Shown: in pieces, positions 10,031 to 19,349 of the stretch | Numbering within the stretch: the first letter of the stretch is position 1 | How the letters are laid out: each line of letters starts with the position of its first letter | From: Brucellaceae bacterium | Lineage (GTDB): Bacteria; Pseudomonadota; Alphaproteobacteria; Rhizobiales; Rhizobiaceae | Assembly (NCBI GenBank): GCA_020637775.1 | Contig: JACKJV010000002.1 | Coordinates: forward strand, 62,001 to 126,000 | Length of the DNA: 64,000 nucleotides | Direction: 5' to 3' | Translations under genes and position numbers: made by a program | The notes under the pieces: model-generated | Told to the model about the DNA's origin: nothing | What the model saw: the letters and a program-made list of their open reading frames with translations, nothing else | Database searches by the model: none

Positions 10031-11509
10031 TCATGCCCAGTCGCGGCAGACATATTTGACATCCATGAAGGCGGCCATGCCCAGCCGCGCGCCTTCGCGG
10101 CCCACGCCCGACTGTTTCATGCCGCCGAATGGAATGGGGGCGCCGGTCACCTTTGTCCGGTTTACCGCCACCATGCCATATTGCAAGGCGCGGCTGGCGC
10201 GGTAGATGCGGCGCGGATCGCTGGTATGGAGATAGGCGATCAGGCCGTATTCGCTGTCATTGGCGCGCCCGAAGGCCTCTTCCTCCGTGTCGAAGGGGGC
10301 AATGGCGGCGACCGGACCGAAGGTTTCCTCGCGCATGATCAGCGCATCCGCCGGCACGTCGGCCAGCACAGTGGGCTGGAAGAACAGCGGCCCGGCTGCG
10401 TGACGCTTGCCGCCGCAAATGAGCCTTGCGCCACGCGCGAGCGCATCCGCCACATGCTCTTCCTGCTTGACCACGGCCTTTTCGTTCATGAGCGGGCCGA
10501 TATCCGGGTCGCCGAGACCGGGGCCGACGGTCAGCGCCAGGGCGTGTTCGCCAAAACGGGTGCAGAAATCATCATAGGCGCCACGTTCCACCAGGAAGCG
10601 GTTCGCGCCGAGGCAATCCTGGCCGGACGTGGCGAATTTCGCCTTGATGGCCTCGTCAACGGCATGGTCCATGTCGGCGTCATCGAACAGGATGAAGGGC
10701 GCATGCCCGCCCAGTTCCATCACGATGCGCTTCACTGTCTCCGCCGACTGCCGGTAGAGCAGCTTGCCGACCTCGGTCGAGCCGGTGAACGACAGCGCGC
10801 GCACGCGCCGGTCCGCCGTCCAGGCCGGCACGATCTCCCCGGCATGGCCGGTCACCACATTGAACACGCCCGGCGGAAACCCCGCCCGCTCGGCCAGTTC
10901 TGCGAGCGCCGTGGCGCTGAGCGGCGTCTCGTGCGACGGGTGGATGAGCACCGGGCAGCCTGCCGCCAGCGCGGCCGCCGCCTTGCGCACGATCATCGCG
11001 TTGGGAAAGTTCCAGGGCGTGATCAGCGCCGCCACGCCGACGGGCTCCAGCCACACCTCGACTTCGGCATCCGGCAGGTGCGATGTCACGCTCTCGATAT
11101 TCGGGCGCTTGGCTTCCTCGGCATAGAATTCGGCGAACGAGGCGCCATAGTCGATCTCGCCGCGCGCTTCCGAAAGCGGTTTTCCCTGTTCCAGCACCAT
11201 CAGGGCGGCCAGATCCTCGCGCCGTTCGCGCATCAGCTCGAACCATCGCTTGAGGCAGGCCGAACGCGCTTGCGGCAGCAGCCCCGACCAGCCTGGAAAA
11301 GCCGCATGCGCGGCATCGGCGGCTTCGCGAGCGTCCTCTGCGCCCAGCGCGGCGACTTGCGCAATGGTCGCGCCATCGGCGGGGTTTCGCACCTCGATGG
11401 TTGCGCCGCTTTTCGCCGAGACCCATGCCCCACCCAGATAGGCGAATGTGCGCAGGAGCTTCGGATCGTCCAGCCGGATGGACCGCAGGCCCTTGTCGCC
11501 GTCCTTCAT
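10031..11509 (-). CDS. doeC: Aspartate-semialdehyde dehydrogenase of ectoine breakdown, DoeC
   Basis: 492-residue aldehyde dehydrogenase of the succinate-semialdehyde dehydrogenase type. Visible are the PWNFPNAMIVRK cofactor segment, FTGSTEVGK, the general base in MELGGHAPF and the catalytic Cys in TSGQDCLGANRF. By itself it could be GabD-like; between doeX and doeD it most likely oxidises aspartate semialdehyde to aspartate, the last ectoine step. Start ATG 11507-11509 has AGGCG about seven bases upstream. The 117-base gap before it carries ATTTTCACTG repeats that could bind DoeX. Confidence 0.8.
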   Translation of the reverse strand: MKDGDKGLRSIRLDDPKLLRTFAYLGGAWVSAKSGATIEVRNPADGATIAQVAALGAEDAREAADAAHAAFPGWSGLLPQARSACLKRWFELMRERREDLAALMVLEQGKPLSEARGEIDYGASFAEFYAEEAKRPNIESVTSHLPDAEVEVWLEPVGVAALITPWNFPNAMIVRKAAAALAAGCPVLIHPSHETPLSATALAELAERAGFPPGVFNVVTGHAGEIVPAWTADRRVRALSFTGSTEVGKLLYRQSAETVKRIVMELGGHAPFILFDDADMDHAVDEAIKAKFATSGQDCLGANRFLVERGAYDDFCTRFGEHALALTVGPGLGDPDIGPLMNEKAVVKQEEHVADALARGARLICGGKRHAAGPLFFQPTVLADVPADALIMREETFGPVAAIAPFDTEEEAFGRANDSEYGLIAYLHTSDPRRIYRASRALQYGMVAVNRTKVTGAPIPFGGMKQSGVGREGARLGMAAFMDVKYVCRDWA

Positions 11510-11570
11510 GATGCGCCTCGCTTTGCCGTGAATGCGTTGATGGCGTCACGATAGGGGCGAACGCGGCAGC

Positions 11571-11642
11571 ATTTTCACTGCAATCGGGCAGCGGGTCAGT
11601 GGAATTTGCCGAATTTCATGCCGGCTTCAGTGATTTTCACTG
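11571..11642. promoter_or_regulatory. ATTTTCACTG repeats before doeC, candidate DoeX sites
   Basis: ATTTTCACTG occurs at 11571-11580 and again at 11633-11642, 62 bases apart (about six helical turns). A related inverted copy, CAGTGGAATT, lies at 11597-11606. Repeated helically phased sites suit Lrp/AsnC octamers, and DoeX is encoded immediately beside them. The last copy lies in the 3' end of doeX. No strong promoter hexamers recognised. Confidence 0.35.
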
Positions 11643-12124
11643 GTCCCGCCGGAGGGAAGGGCGAAGGGCAGGGGCGGCGCAGTGTTTTTCACCGTCTTGG
11701 TGACGATATAGCCGAAATAGCGCTCGATTCCGACACTGGCATCCAGCAGCCGGTCCATCAGACGCTGATAGGCGTCCACATCCGCCACCACCGCCTTCAT
11801 CACGTAGTCGATGCCGCCGCCCGTCGCTGCGCATTCCACGATCTCCGGAAAGTCCAGCACGGCGGCCTCGAAGCGGCGGAAATCCGCGGCCTGGTGATTG
11901 GCCAGCGTTACTTCCACATGCACTTCCGTCACGGGGCCAAGTTTGCGCAGGTCCACCATGGCCCGGTAGCCGGTGATGTAGCCGGCCTTTTCCAGCCGCT
12001 TCAGCCGCTCCACGCACGGGCTGGGCGACAGGTTGACCGCCTCGGCCAGCGCCACCTTGGTCATCCGCCCGTTTGCCTGAAGCGCCTTCAGGATGGCGAG
12101 GTCGAACCGGTCCAGCTTGCTCAT
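11627..12124 (-). CDS. doeX: Lrp/AsnC-family regulator DoeX
   Basis: 165-residue regulator with an N-terminal HTH (LQANGRMTKVALAEAVNLSPSPCVERLKRLEKAGYI) and a C-terminal RAM/ligand domain (VEVTLANHQAADFRRFEAAV, CAATGGGIDYVMKAV). That is normal Lrp/AsnC length plus a short Pro-rich tail. DoeX regulators accompany ectoine-degradation genes and respond to pathway intermediates in characterised systems. It lies 18 bases after eutC and 117 bases before doeC, within the same minus-strand run. The assignment to DoeX rests on context; the family is clear from sequence. Confidence 0.85.
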   Translation of the reverse strand: MSKLDRFDLAILKALQANGRMTKVALAEAVNLSPSPCVERLKRLEKAGYITGYRAMVDLRKLGPVTEVHVEVTLANHQAADFRRFEAAVLDFPEIVECAATGGGIDYVMKAVVADVDAYQRLMDRLLDASVGIERYFGYIVTKTVKNTAPPLPFALPSGGTSENH

Positions 12125-12142
12125 GCGCGTGCGCGTCCGCCC

Positions 12143-13135
12143 TCAGGTGCTGATCGTTGTGCCGCTGCCGGCCGCCCGCGTGACGGCAAGCGCATGGGTG
12201 GCAATCGCCGTGTCCTGCGCCCCGGTGCCGGTCAGATCGCAGACCGTGACCTGGTCCTGCGATGTGCGACCCGGCGCCTTGCCCGAAATCACATCGCCCA
12301 GTTCGACCGGCGCGGCGGACCCGCCAAGGCCGGCAGCCAGCACGCTGCGCCATTCGCCCAGCGTCTCGCATTGGGACAGCCGGTCGCAGACATAGATGTC
12401 CGAAGCCGCGATGGCCTGCGGGTCGATCTCGTTCTTGCCCGCCTGGTCCGATCCCATGGCGGTGATGTGCAGGCCCGGATGCAGCCATTCGGCCTTCAGC
12501 ACCGGTTCACGCGCCGGTGTCGTCGTCACGACGAGCTGCGACTGCGCGACGAGGGCCGCCGGATCGGTCACCGTTTCCGCCGCGATGCCAAGCCGCCCGG
12601 ACAGATCCCTTGCGCAGTCACCCGCCTTGCCGGCATCGCGTCCCCAGACAAGCACGCGGCGGAAGGGCCGCACCAGTTGGGCCGCCTCCATTTGCAGGCG
12701 CGCCTGCACACCCGTGCCGATCACGCCGGCCGTCTCCACCGTCTCCGGCGCCAGGTGGCGTGCGGCCACGGCACCGGCCGCCGCCGTGCGCACGTCCGTC
12801 AGGTAGCCGTTGTCGAGGAAAACGGCCCTGACCAGCCCCGTCGTGGCATCGAGCAGCACCATCAGCCCGTTCAGGCTCGCCAGCCCCTTGGCCGGATTGT
12901 CGAAAAAGCCGGGGCTGACCTTGATGGCGAAGCCCTCGAAGCCCGGAATCCACGCGGTCTTGACATCCACTTCGCCATGCACCGCCGGCAGGTCCATCGA
13001 CAGGACCGGCGGCATGACGACGCCACCGCCGGCCAGCGCCGCGAAGGCTTGCGAGACCACATCCACGGCGGTCAGGTCCAGTTGCACCGCGGCGCGCAGT
13101 TCGGTTTCGGTCACGATCCGGATTTCATGCGCCAT
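12143..13135 (-). CDS. eutC: Ectoine-utilisation protein EutC (ornithine cyclodeaminase family)
   Basis: 330-residue member of the ornithine cyclodeaminase/mu-crystallin family. An NAD-binding Rossmann motif is visible as GVIGTGVQARLQMEAA, together with VRTAAAGAVAARHLAP and TAMGSDQAGKNEIDP. In ectoine users EutB and EutC are thought to act in hydroxyectoine conversion; the exact reaction is not certain. Start ATG 13133-13135 is supported by AGGAGG six bases upstream. Its first 11 bases overlap the eutB 3' end, showing translational coupling. Confidence 0.83.
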   Translation of the reverse strand: MAHEIRIVTETELRAAVQLDLTAVDVVSQAFAALAGGGVVMPPVLSMDLPAVHGEVDVKTAWIPGFEGFAIKVSPGFFDNPAKGLASLNGLMVLLDATTGLVRAVFLDNGYLTDVRTAAAGAVAARHLAPETVETAGVIGTGVQARLQMEAAQLVRPFRRVLVWGRDAGKAGDCARDLSGRLGIAAETVTDPAALVAQSQLVVTTTPAREPVLKAEWLHPGLHITAMGSDQAGKNEIDPQAIAASDIYVCDRLSQCETLGEWRSVLAAGLGGSAAPVELGDVISGKAPGRTSQDQVTVCDLTGTGAQDTAIATHALAVTRAAGSGTTIST

Positions 13136-14132
13136 ACGCGCCTCCTTCTGTCCTTGTGCCGCCCAGATCAACCGGCTCGCCGGCCATGACGGCCATGAAC
13201 TGGCCCATATCCACGTTGCGGCCCGTGATGAGAGTCGCCACCGGTCCCGCGAGCTTTCCTGCCCTGCCGCTCATGACGGCGGCATGGCCGACGACACTGG
13301 CGCCTTCGGCAACCAGCCTGTCCTCGAAGAACAGGGCCTGCATGGCGCGGTAGATGTGGTCTTCGGAAACCAGGATGACATCGTCCAGCAGGTCGCGGCA
13401 CAGCGCGAAGGTGAAGCGGTTGGAAAGCCCGATGCCGCCGCCCAGCGAATCGGCCAGGCTCGCCACTTCCTCCACCTCCACCGGCTTGCCCGCCGCGATC
13501 GAGGCGTGCATCGCGGCACCGCGCTCCATCGTCACGCCGATCACCCGGATCGAAGGCTTGATCGCCCTGGCCGCCAGCGCCACGCCAGCGGCCAGACCGC
13601 CGCCCGAAAGCGGCACCAGCAGCGTGGCGATGTCCGGCCGCTCTGCCAGCATTTCGAGCGCTGCCGTGCCCTGGCCGGCAATCACCGCCGCGTGGTCGAA
13701 GGGCGGGATTTCCACCAGGCCTTCTTCCTGTGCCAAACGCCGGCTTTCAATGCCGGCTTCGTCCTGGCTGCGCCCGGCAATGTGCGTTTCCGCGCCCAGC
13801 GCGCGAATGCCCTCCACCTTGTTGGTCGGCACCAGCGACGACATGCAGATCACGGCGCGAAGCCCCCGCAGGCGGGCGGCGTAGGCAACGGCACGGCCGT
13901 GATTGCCAGTCGAGCAGCAGGTCACGCCGGCAGCGCCATCGGGCAATTGGGCAATGGCATTGGCCGCGCCGCGCAGCTTGAAGGCGCCCGTCGGCTGGCA
14001 GGTTTCAAGCTTCATCAGGAATTCGGCCCCCGCGAGGCGGGACATGAAGGGCGAGGGGATCATCGGCGTGCGCACTGCCATGCCCGCAATGCGGTTGGCC
14101 GCCGCCATCACATCGGCCAGCGCAAGGGTCAT
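13125..14132 (-). CDS. eutB: Ectoine-utilisation dehydratase EutB (threonine dehydratase family)
   Basis: 335-residue fold-type II PLP enzyme. The PLP lysine is in QPTGAFKLRGAANAI; cofactor phosphate and ring motifs are STGNHGRAVAYAAR and LVPLSGGGLAAGVALAAR. Similar to threonine/serine dehydratases without the regulatory domain. In ectoine clusters EutB is proposed to act on hydroxyectoine. First gene of the minus-strand run; GGGAG lies about eight bases before the ATG. The 258-base divergent gap to doeA (14133-14390) must hold promoters for both directions, but I saw no clear hexamers or operator there. Confidence 0.83.
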   Translation of the reverse strand: MTLALADVMAAANRIAGMAVRTPMIPSPFMSRLAGAEFLMKLETCQPTGAFKLRGAANAIAQLPDGAAGVTCCSTGNHGRAVAYAARLRGLRAVICMSSLVPTNKVEGIRALGAETHIAGRSQDEAGIESRRLAQEEGLVEIPPFDHAAVIAGQGTAALEMLAERPDIATLLVPLSGGGLAAGVALAARAIKPSIRVIGVTMERGAAMHASIAAGKPVEVEEVASLADSLGGGIGLSNRFTFALCRDLLDDVILVSEDHIYRAMQALFFEDRLVAEGASVVGHAAVMSGRAGKLAGPVATLITGRNVDMGQFMAVMAGEPVDLGGTRTEGGAYGA

Positions 14133-14390
14133 CGTGTCACTCCCGTGAGGCCGTGAAGCCGCAAACGCGTCGCAAAGACACGGAAATGTCGCATCCGGAA
14201 CTCCTCTGGCGCATCCTGTCGGTGTTTCTTGGCAGGGTCCGGAACCTGCGGCTGCAAGGCATCACGCGCGGCCGCCCATGTCAACTTTCCCGGTCTTGTT
14301 TTTCGCTTGTCCGCGGCGCTACGGTCAGGCGGCGCTGCAACGCGGACAATGCGGGAAGACCAACACGAAAAACCCCGGGGGGAGCAAACG

Positions 14391-15575
14391 ATGCCGGCAA
14401 GCCATTTGCCATTCGAGAAGTCCGAATACGAACGGCGGCTCGCCCGCGTGCGCGAGGCCATGGCGGCCCAGCAGCTCGACCTGCTCTTCATCGAGGATCC
14501 GTCCAACATGGCCTGGCTCACCGGCTATGACGGCTGGTCCTTCTATGTCCACCAGGGCGTGCTCGTCTTCCTCGACGAGGATCCGGTCTGGTGGGGCCGT
14601 TCGCAGGATGCCAACGGCGCGCTGCGCACGGTCTGGATGGAGGATTCCCATGTCGCCTGGTATCCCGATCACTATGTGCAATCCACGCTCTGCCATCCCA
14701 TGGAACTGCTGGCCGCGATGATCCGCGATCGCGGCTACGGGTCGAGCCGGATCGGCGTGGAACTGGAGAACTACTATTTCTCCGCCAAGGCTTTCCTGGT
14801 GCTCCAGCATGAATTGCCCGATGCCATCCTGGCCGATGCCACCGCGCTCGTGAACTGGCAGCGCGCGGTCAAGAGCGAGCCGGAAATCGCCTTCATGCGC
14901 AAGGCGGCGCGCATTTCCGAGAAAATCATCGACTACGTGATCGAGCGCGTCGAGCCTGGCGTGCGCAAGTCGGAAGTCGTCGCCGAGATCTACGGCAAGG
15001 CCATTCGCGGCACGGATGAGGACTGGGGCGATTATCCGGCCATCGTGCCGCTTCTGCCGTCCGGCTCGGATGCCGCAGCCCCGCACCTGACATGGGACGG
15101 GCGCATCTTCGAAAAGGAAATGGCGACCTTCTTCGAGATCGCCGGCTGTTATCGCCGCTACCACGCGCCCTTCTGCCGGACCATCTTCCTCGGCACGCCG
15201 CCAGACCATTTTCGCCGCGCCGAGGCCGCGCTTGTCGAAGGTCTGGAAGCCGGCCTTGATGCGGCCCGGCCCGGCAATACCGCCGCCGACATTGCCCGCG
15301 CACTGGCCCTGCCGCTGGAGCGCGCCGGCATCGAACGCTCGGCCCGCGCCGGCTATCCCATCGGCCTGTCCTATCCGCCGGACTGGGGCGAGCGTACCAT
15401 TTCCATCCGCGAAGGCGACGATACGGTTCTCGAACCCGGCATGACCTTCCATTTCATGCCGGGCCTGTGGATGAACGACTGGGGCCTGGAAATCACCGAG
15501 AGCATCCTGATCCGCGACAAGGGCCCGGCGGAATGCCTGTGCGATCGCCCGCGCCAGCTCTTCGTCAAGGAATGA
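14391..15575 (+). CDS. doeA: Ectoine hydrolase DoeA (M24/creatinase-like)
   Basis: 394-residue pita-bread-fold hydrolase, the length of known DoeA/EutD (about 399). It opens the ectoine ring to N-acetyl-2,4-diaminobutyrate. N-terminal creatinase-like domain (IEDPSNMAWLTGYDGWSFYV), C-terminal M24 domain from about residue 170. The metal ligands of true M24 peptidases are missing: the first Asp is Glu (TFFEIAGCY), the second is lost (HAPFCRT) and the GHG His is replaced (GYPIGLSYPP). Ectoine hydrolases are known to work without metal, so this is expected. Start chosen for the strong GGGGGGAG site; doeB follows after four bases. Confidence 0.9.
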   Translation: MPASHLPFEKSEYERRLARVREAMAAQQLDLLFIEDPSNMAWLTGYDGWSFYVHQGVLVFLDEDPVWWGRSQDANGALRTVWMEDSHVAWYPDHYVQSTLCHPMELLAAMIRDRGYGSSRIGVELENYYFSAKAFLVLQHELPDAILADATALVNWQRAVKSEPEIAFMRKAARISEKIIDYVIERVEPGVRKSEVVAEIYGKAIRGTDEDWGDYPAIVPLLPSGSDAAAPHLTWDGRIFEKEMATFFEIAGCYRRYHAPFCRTIFLGTPPDHFRRAEAALVEGLEAGLDAARPGNTAADIARALALPLERAGIERSARAGYPIGLSYPPDWGERTISIREGDDTVLEPGMTFHFMPGLWMNDWGLEITESILIRDKGPAECLCDRPRQLFVKE

Positions 15576-15579
15576 ACCG

Positions 15580-16740
15580 GTGAGCCCGCTCGACAGGACC
15601 GTCGCCATCCTGGGCGACCTGATCGCCTATCCCACGGTCTCCGCCGATTCCAACCTGGCGCTCATCACCCATGCCGCCGAACGCCTCGGCGACGCCGGAG
15701 CGGCCATCCACATCCACCGCGACCACAGCGGCGAAAAGGCAAACCTCTTTGCCACCATCGGGCCCGACCGGCCGGGCGGCGTCGTGCTGTCGGGTCATAG
15801 CGACGTGGTGCCGGCGCTGGAACCGGAATGGGAAAGCGATCCCTTCGCCATGCGAATGCAGGACGGGCGCCTGCACGGGCGCGGCGCCTGCGACATGAAG
15901 GGCTTCATCGCCTGCATGCTGGCCATGGCGGAGACCTTCGCTGCGCGCGATCTCGTCCGTCCGGTCCATTTCGCGCTGACCTATGACGAGGAGGTCGGCT
16001 GCCTCGGCGCCCGGCAACTGGTTCAGGACCTGGCCGCTGCCGGCATCCGGCCCGCCGCCGCCATCATAGGCGAGCCGACGAACATGCGCATGATCGAGGG
16101 GCACAAGGGCTGCTGTGAATACACCACCCGGTTCAAGGGGCTGGAAGGCCATGGCTCGAACCCGGATGCGGGCGTGAACGCCATCGAATATGCCGTCCGC
16201 TATGCCGCGCGCATGGCCGAAATCGGCCGTGGCCTGCGGAACGAGCCGGTGCCCGGTTCCCGCTTCGAGCCGCCCTTCACGACCGTGCAGATCGGCCGTA
16301 TCGAGGGCGGCGCGGCACGAAACGTGATTGCCGGCGACTGCCTGATCGAATGGGAAATGCGCCCCGTGCGCCCCGGAGATGCCGAGCGCGTCAAGCGGGA
16401 TCTGGCGCTCTTCTGCGATGAGGTGCTGCTGCCCGAAATGCGCCGTGTGTCGCCGGGCTGTTTCATCGAGACCGATGTCATCGGCGAGGTGGCCGGGCTG
16501 GAACCCGTGGCCGACAATGAGGCGCGCGACATCGTCGCCCGGCTGACCGGCGCCAATGACTGCGATGTCGTGGCCTTCGGCACCGAGGCCGGGCTTTTCC
16601 AGGAGTTCGGCATGTCGGCCATCGTCTGCGGCCCCGGCTCCATCGAGCAGGCCCACAAGCCGAACGAATATGTGGCCCTGTCGGAACTGGACGCCTGCCT
16701 GGCCATGCTGCACGGACTGGCCGATACGCTGTCGCGCTGA
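15580..16740 (+). CDS. doeB: N-acetyl-diaminobutyrate deacetylase DoeB (M20/ArgE-like)
   Basis: 386-residue zinc amidohydrolase that removes acetate from N-acetyl-2,4-diaminobutyrate. The binuclear metal site of the ArgE/DapE family is intact: H and D in SGHSDVV, D in GRGACDMKGF, the Glu pair in YDEEVGCLGA, and the late His in AHKPNEYV. The dimerisation insert is present in the middle. It uses a GTG start at 15580, four bases after the doeA stop. It ends 16 bases from the convergent MFS gene. Confidence 0.9.
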   Translation: MSPLDRTVAILGDLIAYPTVSADSNLALITHAAERLGDAGAAIHIHRDHSGEKANLFATIGPDRPGGVVLSGHSDVVPALEPEWESDPFAMRMQDGRLHGRGACDMKGFIACMLAMAETFAARDLVRPVHFALTYDEEVGCLGARQLVQDLAAAGIRPAAAIIGEPTNMRMIEGHKGCCEYTTRFKGLEGHGSNPDAGVNAIEYAVRYAARMAEIGRGLRNEPVPGSRFEPPFTTVQIGRIEGGAARNVIAGDCLIEWEMRPVRPGDAERVKRDLALFCDEVLLPEMRRVSPGCFIETDVIGEVAGLEPVADNEARDIVARLTGANDCDVVAFGTEAGLFQEFGMSAIVCGPGSIEQAHKPNEYVALSELDACLAMLHGLADTLSR

Positions 16741-16756
16741 GGGGCGAAAAGGCGCT

Positions 16757-17971
16757 TCAGCGCAAGCCGCCCGCCATGCGCGTGGCTTCCGGCAATTGCC
16801 GAAGCTTGAGCATGGCCACAGCGCCGAACACCGGCCCGGGCACCAGCACGAGAAACACCCAGCGCCAGCCGCCCGCCCATTGCGCGACAAGGGGAATGAG
16901 CCAGATGGCGCCGATGGTGATGGCGAAGCCCACCCCCATTTGCAGCGCCAGCGCCGAGCCCACCCAGCCCGGCTCCGACAATTCGGTGACGGCGGCGGAA
17001 AACTGCGCGCTGTCGGCGATCACGCTCACGCCCCAGACCAGCGCAACGGCCGTGAACAGCCAGGCGGGCCCGTCGAAGGTGAAGCCGATGGCAATGGCAC
17101 ATGAGCCGGACAGTGCCAGCGCCAGCGCCGTGGTATGGCAGCGCCCGATCCGGTCGGCCAGCCAGCCGCCGGCCGCCGCACCGGCAAAGCCGATGGCGAT
17201 GACGAGAAAGGTCAGCGCGGAGGCATTGCCGCCGGCAAGCCGGTTGCCGGCCGCCTGTGCAGCCTGCGTATAGGCCAGGAACCAGCCCCAGACCGCGTAG
17301 AGCTCCCACATATGGCCGAAATAGCCGCAATTGGCGAGCATGACCGGCCGGTTGCGCAGGATTTCGCCGATCTGGCCCAGGCGTGCCGGCGCGCGCGGGA
17401 ACGGGTAGGGGCCTTCCTTCAGCGCGAAGGCGAAGATCAGCGCGGCGGCAAGCGCAAACCCGGAACTCGCCAGCACCACGATCCGCCAGTCGAAGCCGCC
17501 GCCAAGCGCGCGCACCAGGTGCGGCAGGGCGGAGCCGACCGTCAGCGCGCCGATCATAACGCCCATGGCGAGGCCGCGCCCGGTGCGAAACCAGGTGGCG
17601 ATCAGCTTGACGGCTGGCGGATAGACGCCGGCCAGCGCCACGCCGGTGAGAATGCGCGCGCCGATCGCCATCGCAATGCCCGGTTCCAGAAGCAGGAGCA
17701 GGTTGGCAATGCAGGCCAGCCCCGCCGCGCCAGCCATCATCAGCCCGTGCGGCCAGCGGTCGCCAAGGCCCAGAAAGGCCGAGAGAAGCGCGCCTGAGAC
17801 GAAGCCTGCCTGCACACCATTGGTCAGCCACGCCGCCGCGCTCGTGCCAAGCGCCCAGCGCTCCACAAGCACCGGCAAGACAGCGGTGGCCGAGAACCAT
17901 GTCGTCAGGGACATCAGCGTTGCCGCGCAGATCAGCGCCAGGAAGCGCCAGCGCCCCTTGTCCTCGGTCAT
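16757..17971 (-). CDS. MFS transporter, 12 membrane segments
   Basis: 404-residue major facilitator with about 12 hydrophobic segments and MFS loop motifs such as GGWLADRIGRCHTTALAL and a charged cytoplasmic loop after segment 6 (KEGPYPFPRAP). ATG 17969-17971 is supported by GGAGGAGGG upstream; the frame extends to 18064 but only as a non-coding leader. It is convergent with doeB, the only transporter beside the ectoine genes, which otherwise lack the usual Ehu, Tea or Ueh importers. Ectoine uptake is therefore possible but unproven; the substrate cannot be read from sequence. Confidence 0.8.
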   Translation of the reverse strand: MTEDKGRWRFLALICAATLMSLTTWFSATAVLPVLVERWALGTSAAAWLTNGVQAGFVSGALLSAFLGLGDRWPHGLMMAGAAGLACIANLLLLLEPGIAMAIGARILTGVALAGVYPPAVKLIATWFRTGRGLAMGVMIGALTVGSALPHLVRALGGGFDWRIVVLASSGFALAAALIFAFALKEGPYPFPRAPARLGQIGEILRNRPVMLANCGYFGHMWELYAVWGWFLAYTQAAQAAGNRLAGGNASALTFLVIAIGFAGAAAGGWLADRIGRCHTTALALALSGSCAIAIGFTFDGPAWLFTAVALVWGVSVIADSAQFSAAVTELSEPGWVGSALALQMGVGFAITIGAIWLIPLVAQWAGGWRWVFLVLVPGPVFGAVAMLKLRQLPEATRMAGGLR

Positions 17972-18163
17972 CCGGAAAACCCTCCTCCAGTCCGCCTGTA
18001 CCCTTGGTGTCACGCCAGCGGCAACGGAGCAAGCCTGTCCATGATTCCGCAACGCTGCGTTCATTCACGTTCACGATCACAAAACGCGTGATCGCCTTGC
18101 CGCAGGAAAAACCATTGCCATTCTATTTCGCGCGGGAATGCACCAGCCAAAGGGAGAACGCTG

Positions 18164-19144
18164 ATGACCGTACAGACCGACCGCCGCACTCTTTTCAAGT
18201 TGGCCGGCCTGACTGCCGCTGCCACGCTCGCCATGCCGCAGATCATGGTCCGAAAGGCCCATGCCGAAACCGCGTCCATGCCTGCTGCCACGGCCTACAA
18301 CCAGTTCAGGCTGGGCGATTTCACGGTGACCACCGTCAATGACGGCACGACCGTCATGGAAAATCCGCAAGGCACGTTCGGCACCGATCAGTCCGTTGAA
18401 ACGGTTTCCGAATTGCTTGAGGCCCATTATCTGCCCACCGAAAAGCTGGTCAACGGCTTCGCGCCCACCGTCGTCAATACCGGTTCCGACATCGTGCTCT
18501 TCGACACCGGCCTTGGCGAAGGCGCGCGCGGCAACGGCCTTGGCCAGTTGTCTGCCCGCATGGCCGCCGCAGGCATTGCGCCCGAAGACGTGACCATCGT
18601 CGTCATCACGCACATGCACCCCGACCATATCGGCGGCCTCATGGAGGGCGACAAGCCGGCATTCCCCAATGCCCGCTACGTGACCGGACAGGCAGAATAC
18701 GATTTCTGGGCCGACGATGCCCGTGCCGGCACGCCCGGCGAGCGGGTACACAATCTCGTCAAGGCCAAGGTCATGCCGCTGGCAGAGAAGATGACCTTCA
18801 TCGGCGACGGCGGCGAAGTGGTGCCGGGCATTACCGGCATGGCAGCCGTTGGCCATACGCCGGGCCACATGATCTACCGGCTGGAATCCGGCGGCCGGCA
18901 GCTCGTTGTCACCGCCGACACGGCCAATCATTTCGTCCTGTCCCTGCAGCGCCCGGAATGGGAAGTGCGCTTCGACATGGACAAGGCCATGGCCGCGAAG
19001 AGCCGGAAAACGGTGTTCGACATGATCGCCGCCGACCGGCTGCCCTTCATCGGCTACCACATGCCGTTCCCCTCCGTCGGTTTCGTGGAGAAGATGGACA
19101 CGGGCTACCGGTTCATCCCGGAAACCTACCAGTTCGATCTCTGA
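18164..19144 (+). CDS. Tat-exported MBL-fold metallo-hydrolase
   Basis: 326-residue metallo-beta-lactamase-fold protein. The N-terminus DRRTLFKLAGLTAAATLAMP is a twin-arginine-type signal, so it probably folds with metal in the cytoplasm and is exported to the periplasm. Metal site THMHPDHIGG (HxHxDH) is complete, followed by GHTPGHMIY and VTADTAN ligands. Substrate unknown; relatives include lactonases and sulfur or phosphonate hydrolases. A GGGAG site precedes the ATG and a strong terminator follows the stop. Monocistronic and divergent from the MFS gene. Confidence 0.88.
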   Translation: MTVQTDRRTLFKLAGLTAAATLAMPQIMVRKAHAETASMPAATAYNQFRLGDFTVTTVNDGTTVMENPQGTFGTDQSVETVSELLEAHYLPTEKLVNGFAPTVVNTGSDIVLFDTGLGEGARGNGLGQLSARMAAAGIAPEDVTIVVITHMHPDHIGGLMEGDKPAFPNARYVTGQAEYDFWADDARAGTPGERVHNLVKAKVMPLAEKMTFIGDGGEVVPGITGMAAVGHTPGHMIYRLESGGRQLVVTADTANHFVLSLQRPEWEVRFDMDKAMAAKSRKTVFDMIAADRLPFIGYHMPFPSVGFVEKMDTGYRFIPETYQFDL

Positions 19145-19166
19145 TCGCGGGCAACCTGTCCCGATG

Positions 19167-19193
19167 AGCCCCGGCCGCCGCGCCGGGGCTTTT
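19167..19193 (+). terminator. Intrinsic terminator after the MBL-fold gene
   Basis: Perfect nine-base arms AGCCCCGGC/GCCGGGGCT with a six-base loop, followed by TTTT. It lies 22 bases after the MBL-fold gene stop and separates it from guaB. Confidence 0.9.
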
Positions 19194-19349
19194 CCTTGTG
19201 CAATGCAAAATCGGTCGCGCTGATGTCTTTCCATCGTCGCAAAGACGTGGTACCAGCCAGCGCCAATCCTGAAAGGGACTTCTTGAATCGAGTCGGCCTT
19301 GAACCGTTGTCGGGCAAGTGCCGCCTTTTGCTATTTGCAGGGACTGGCC

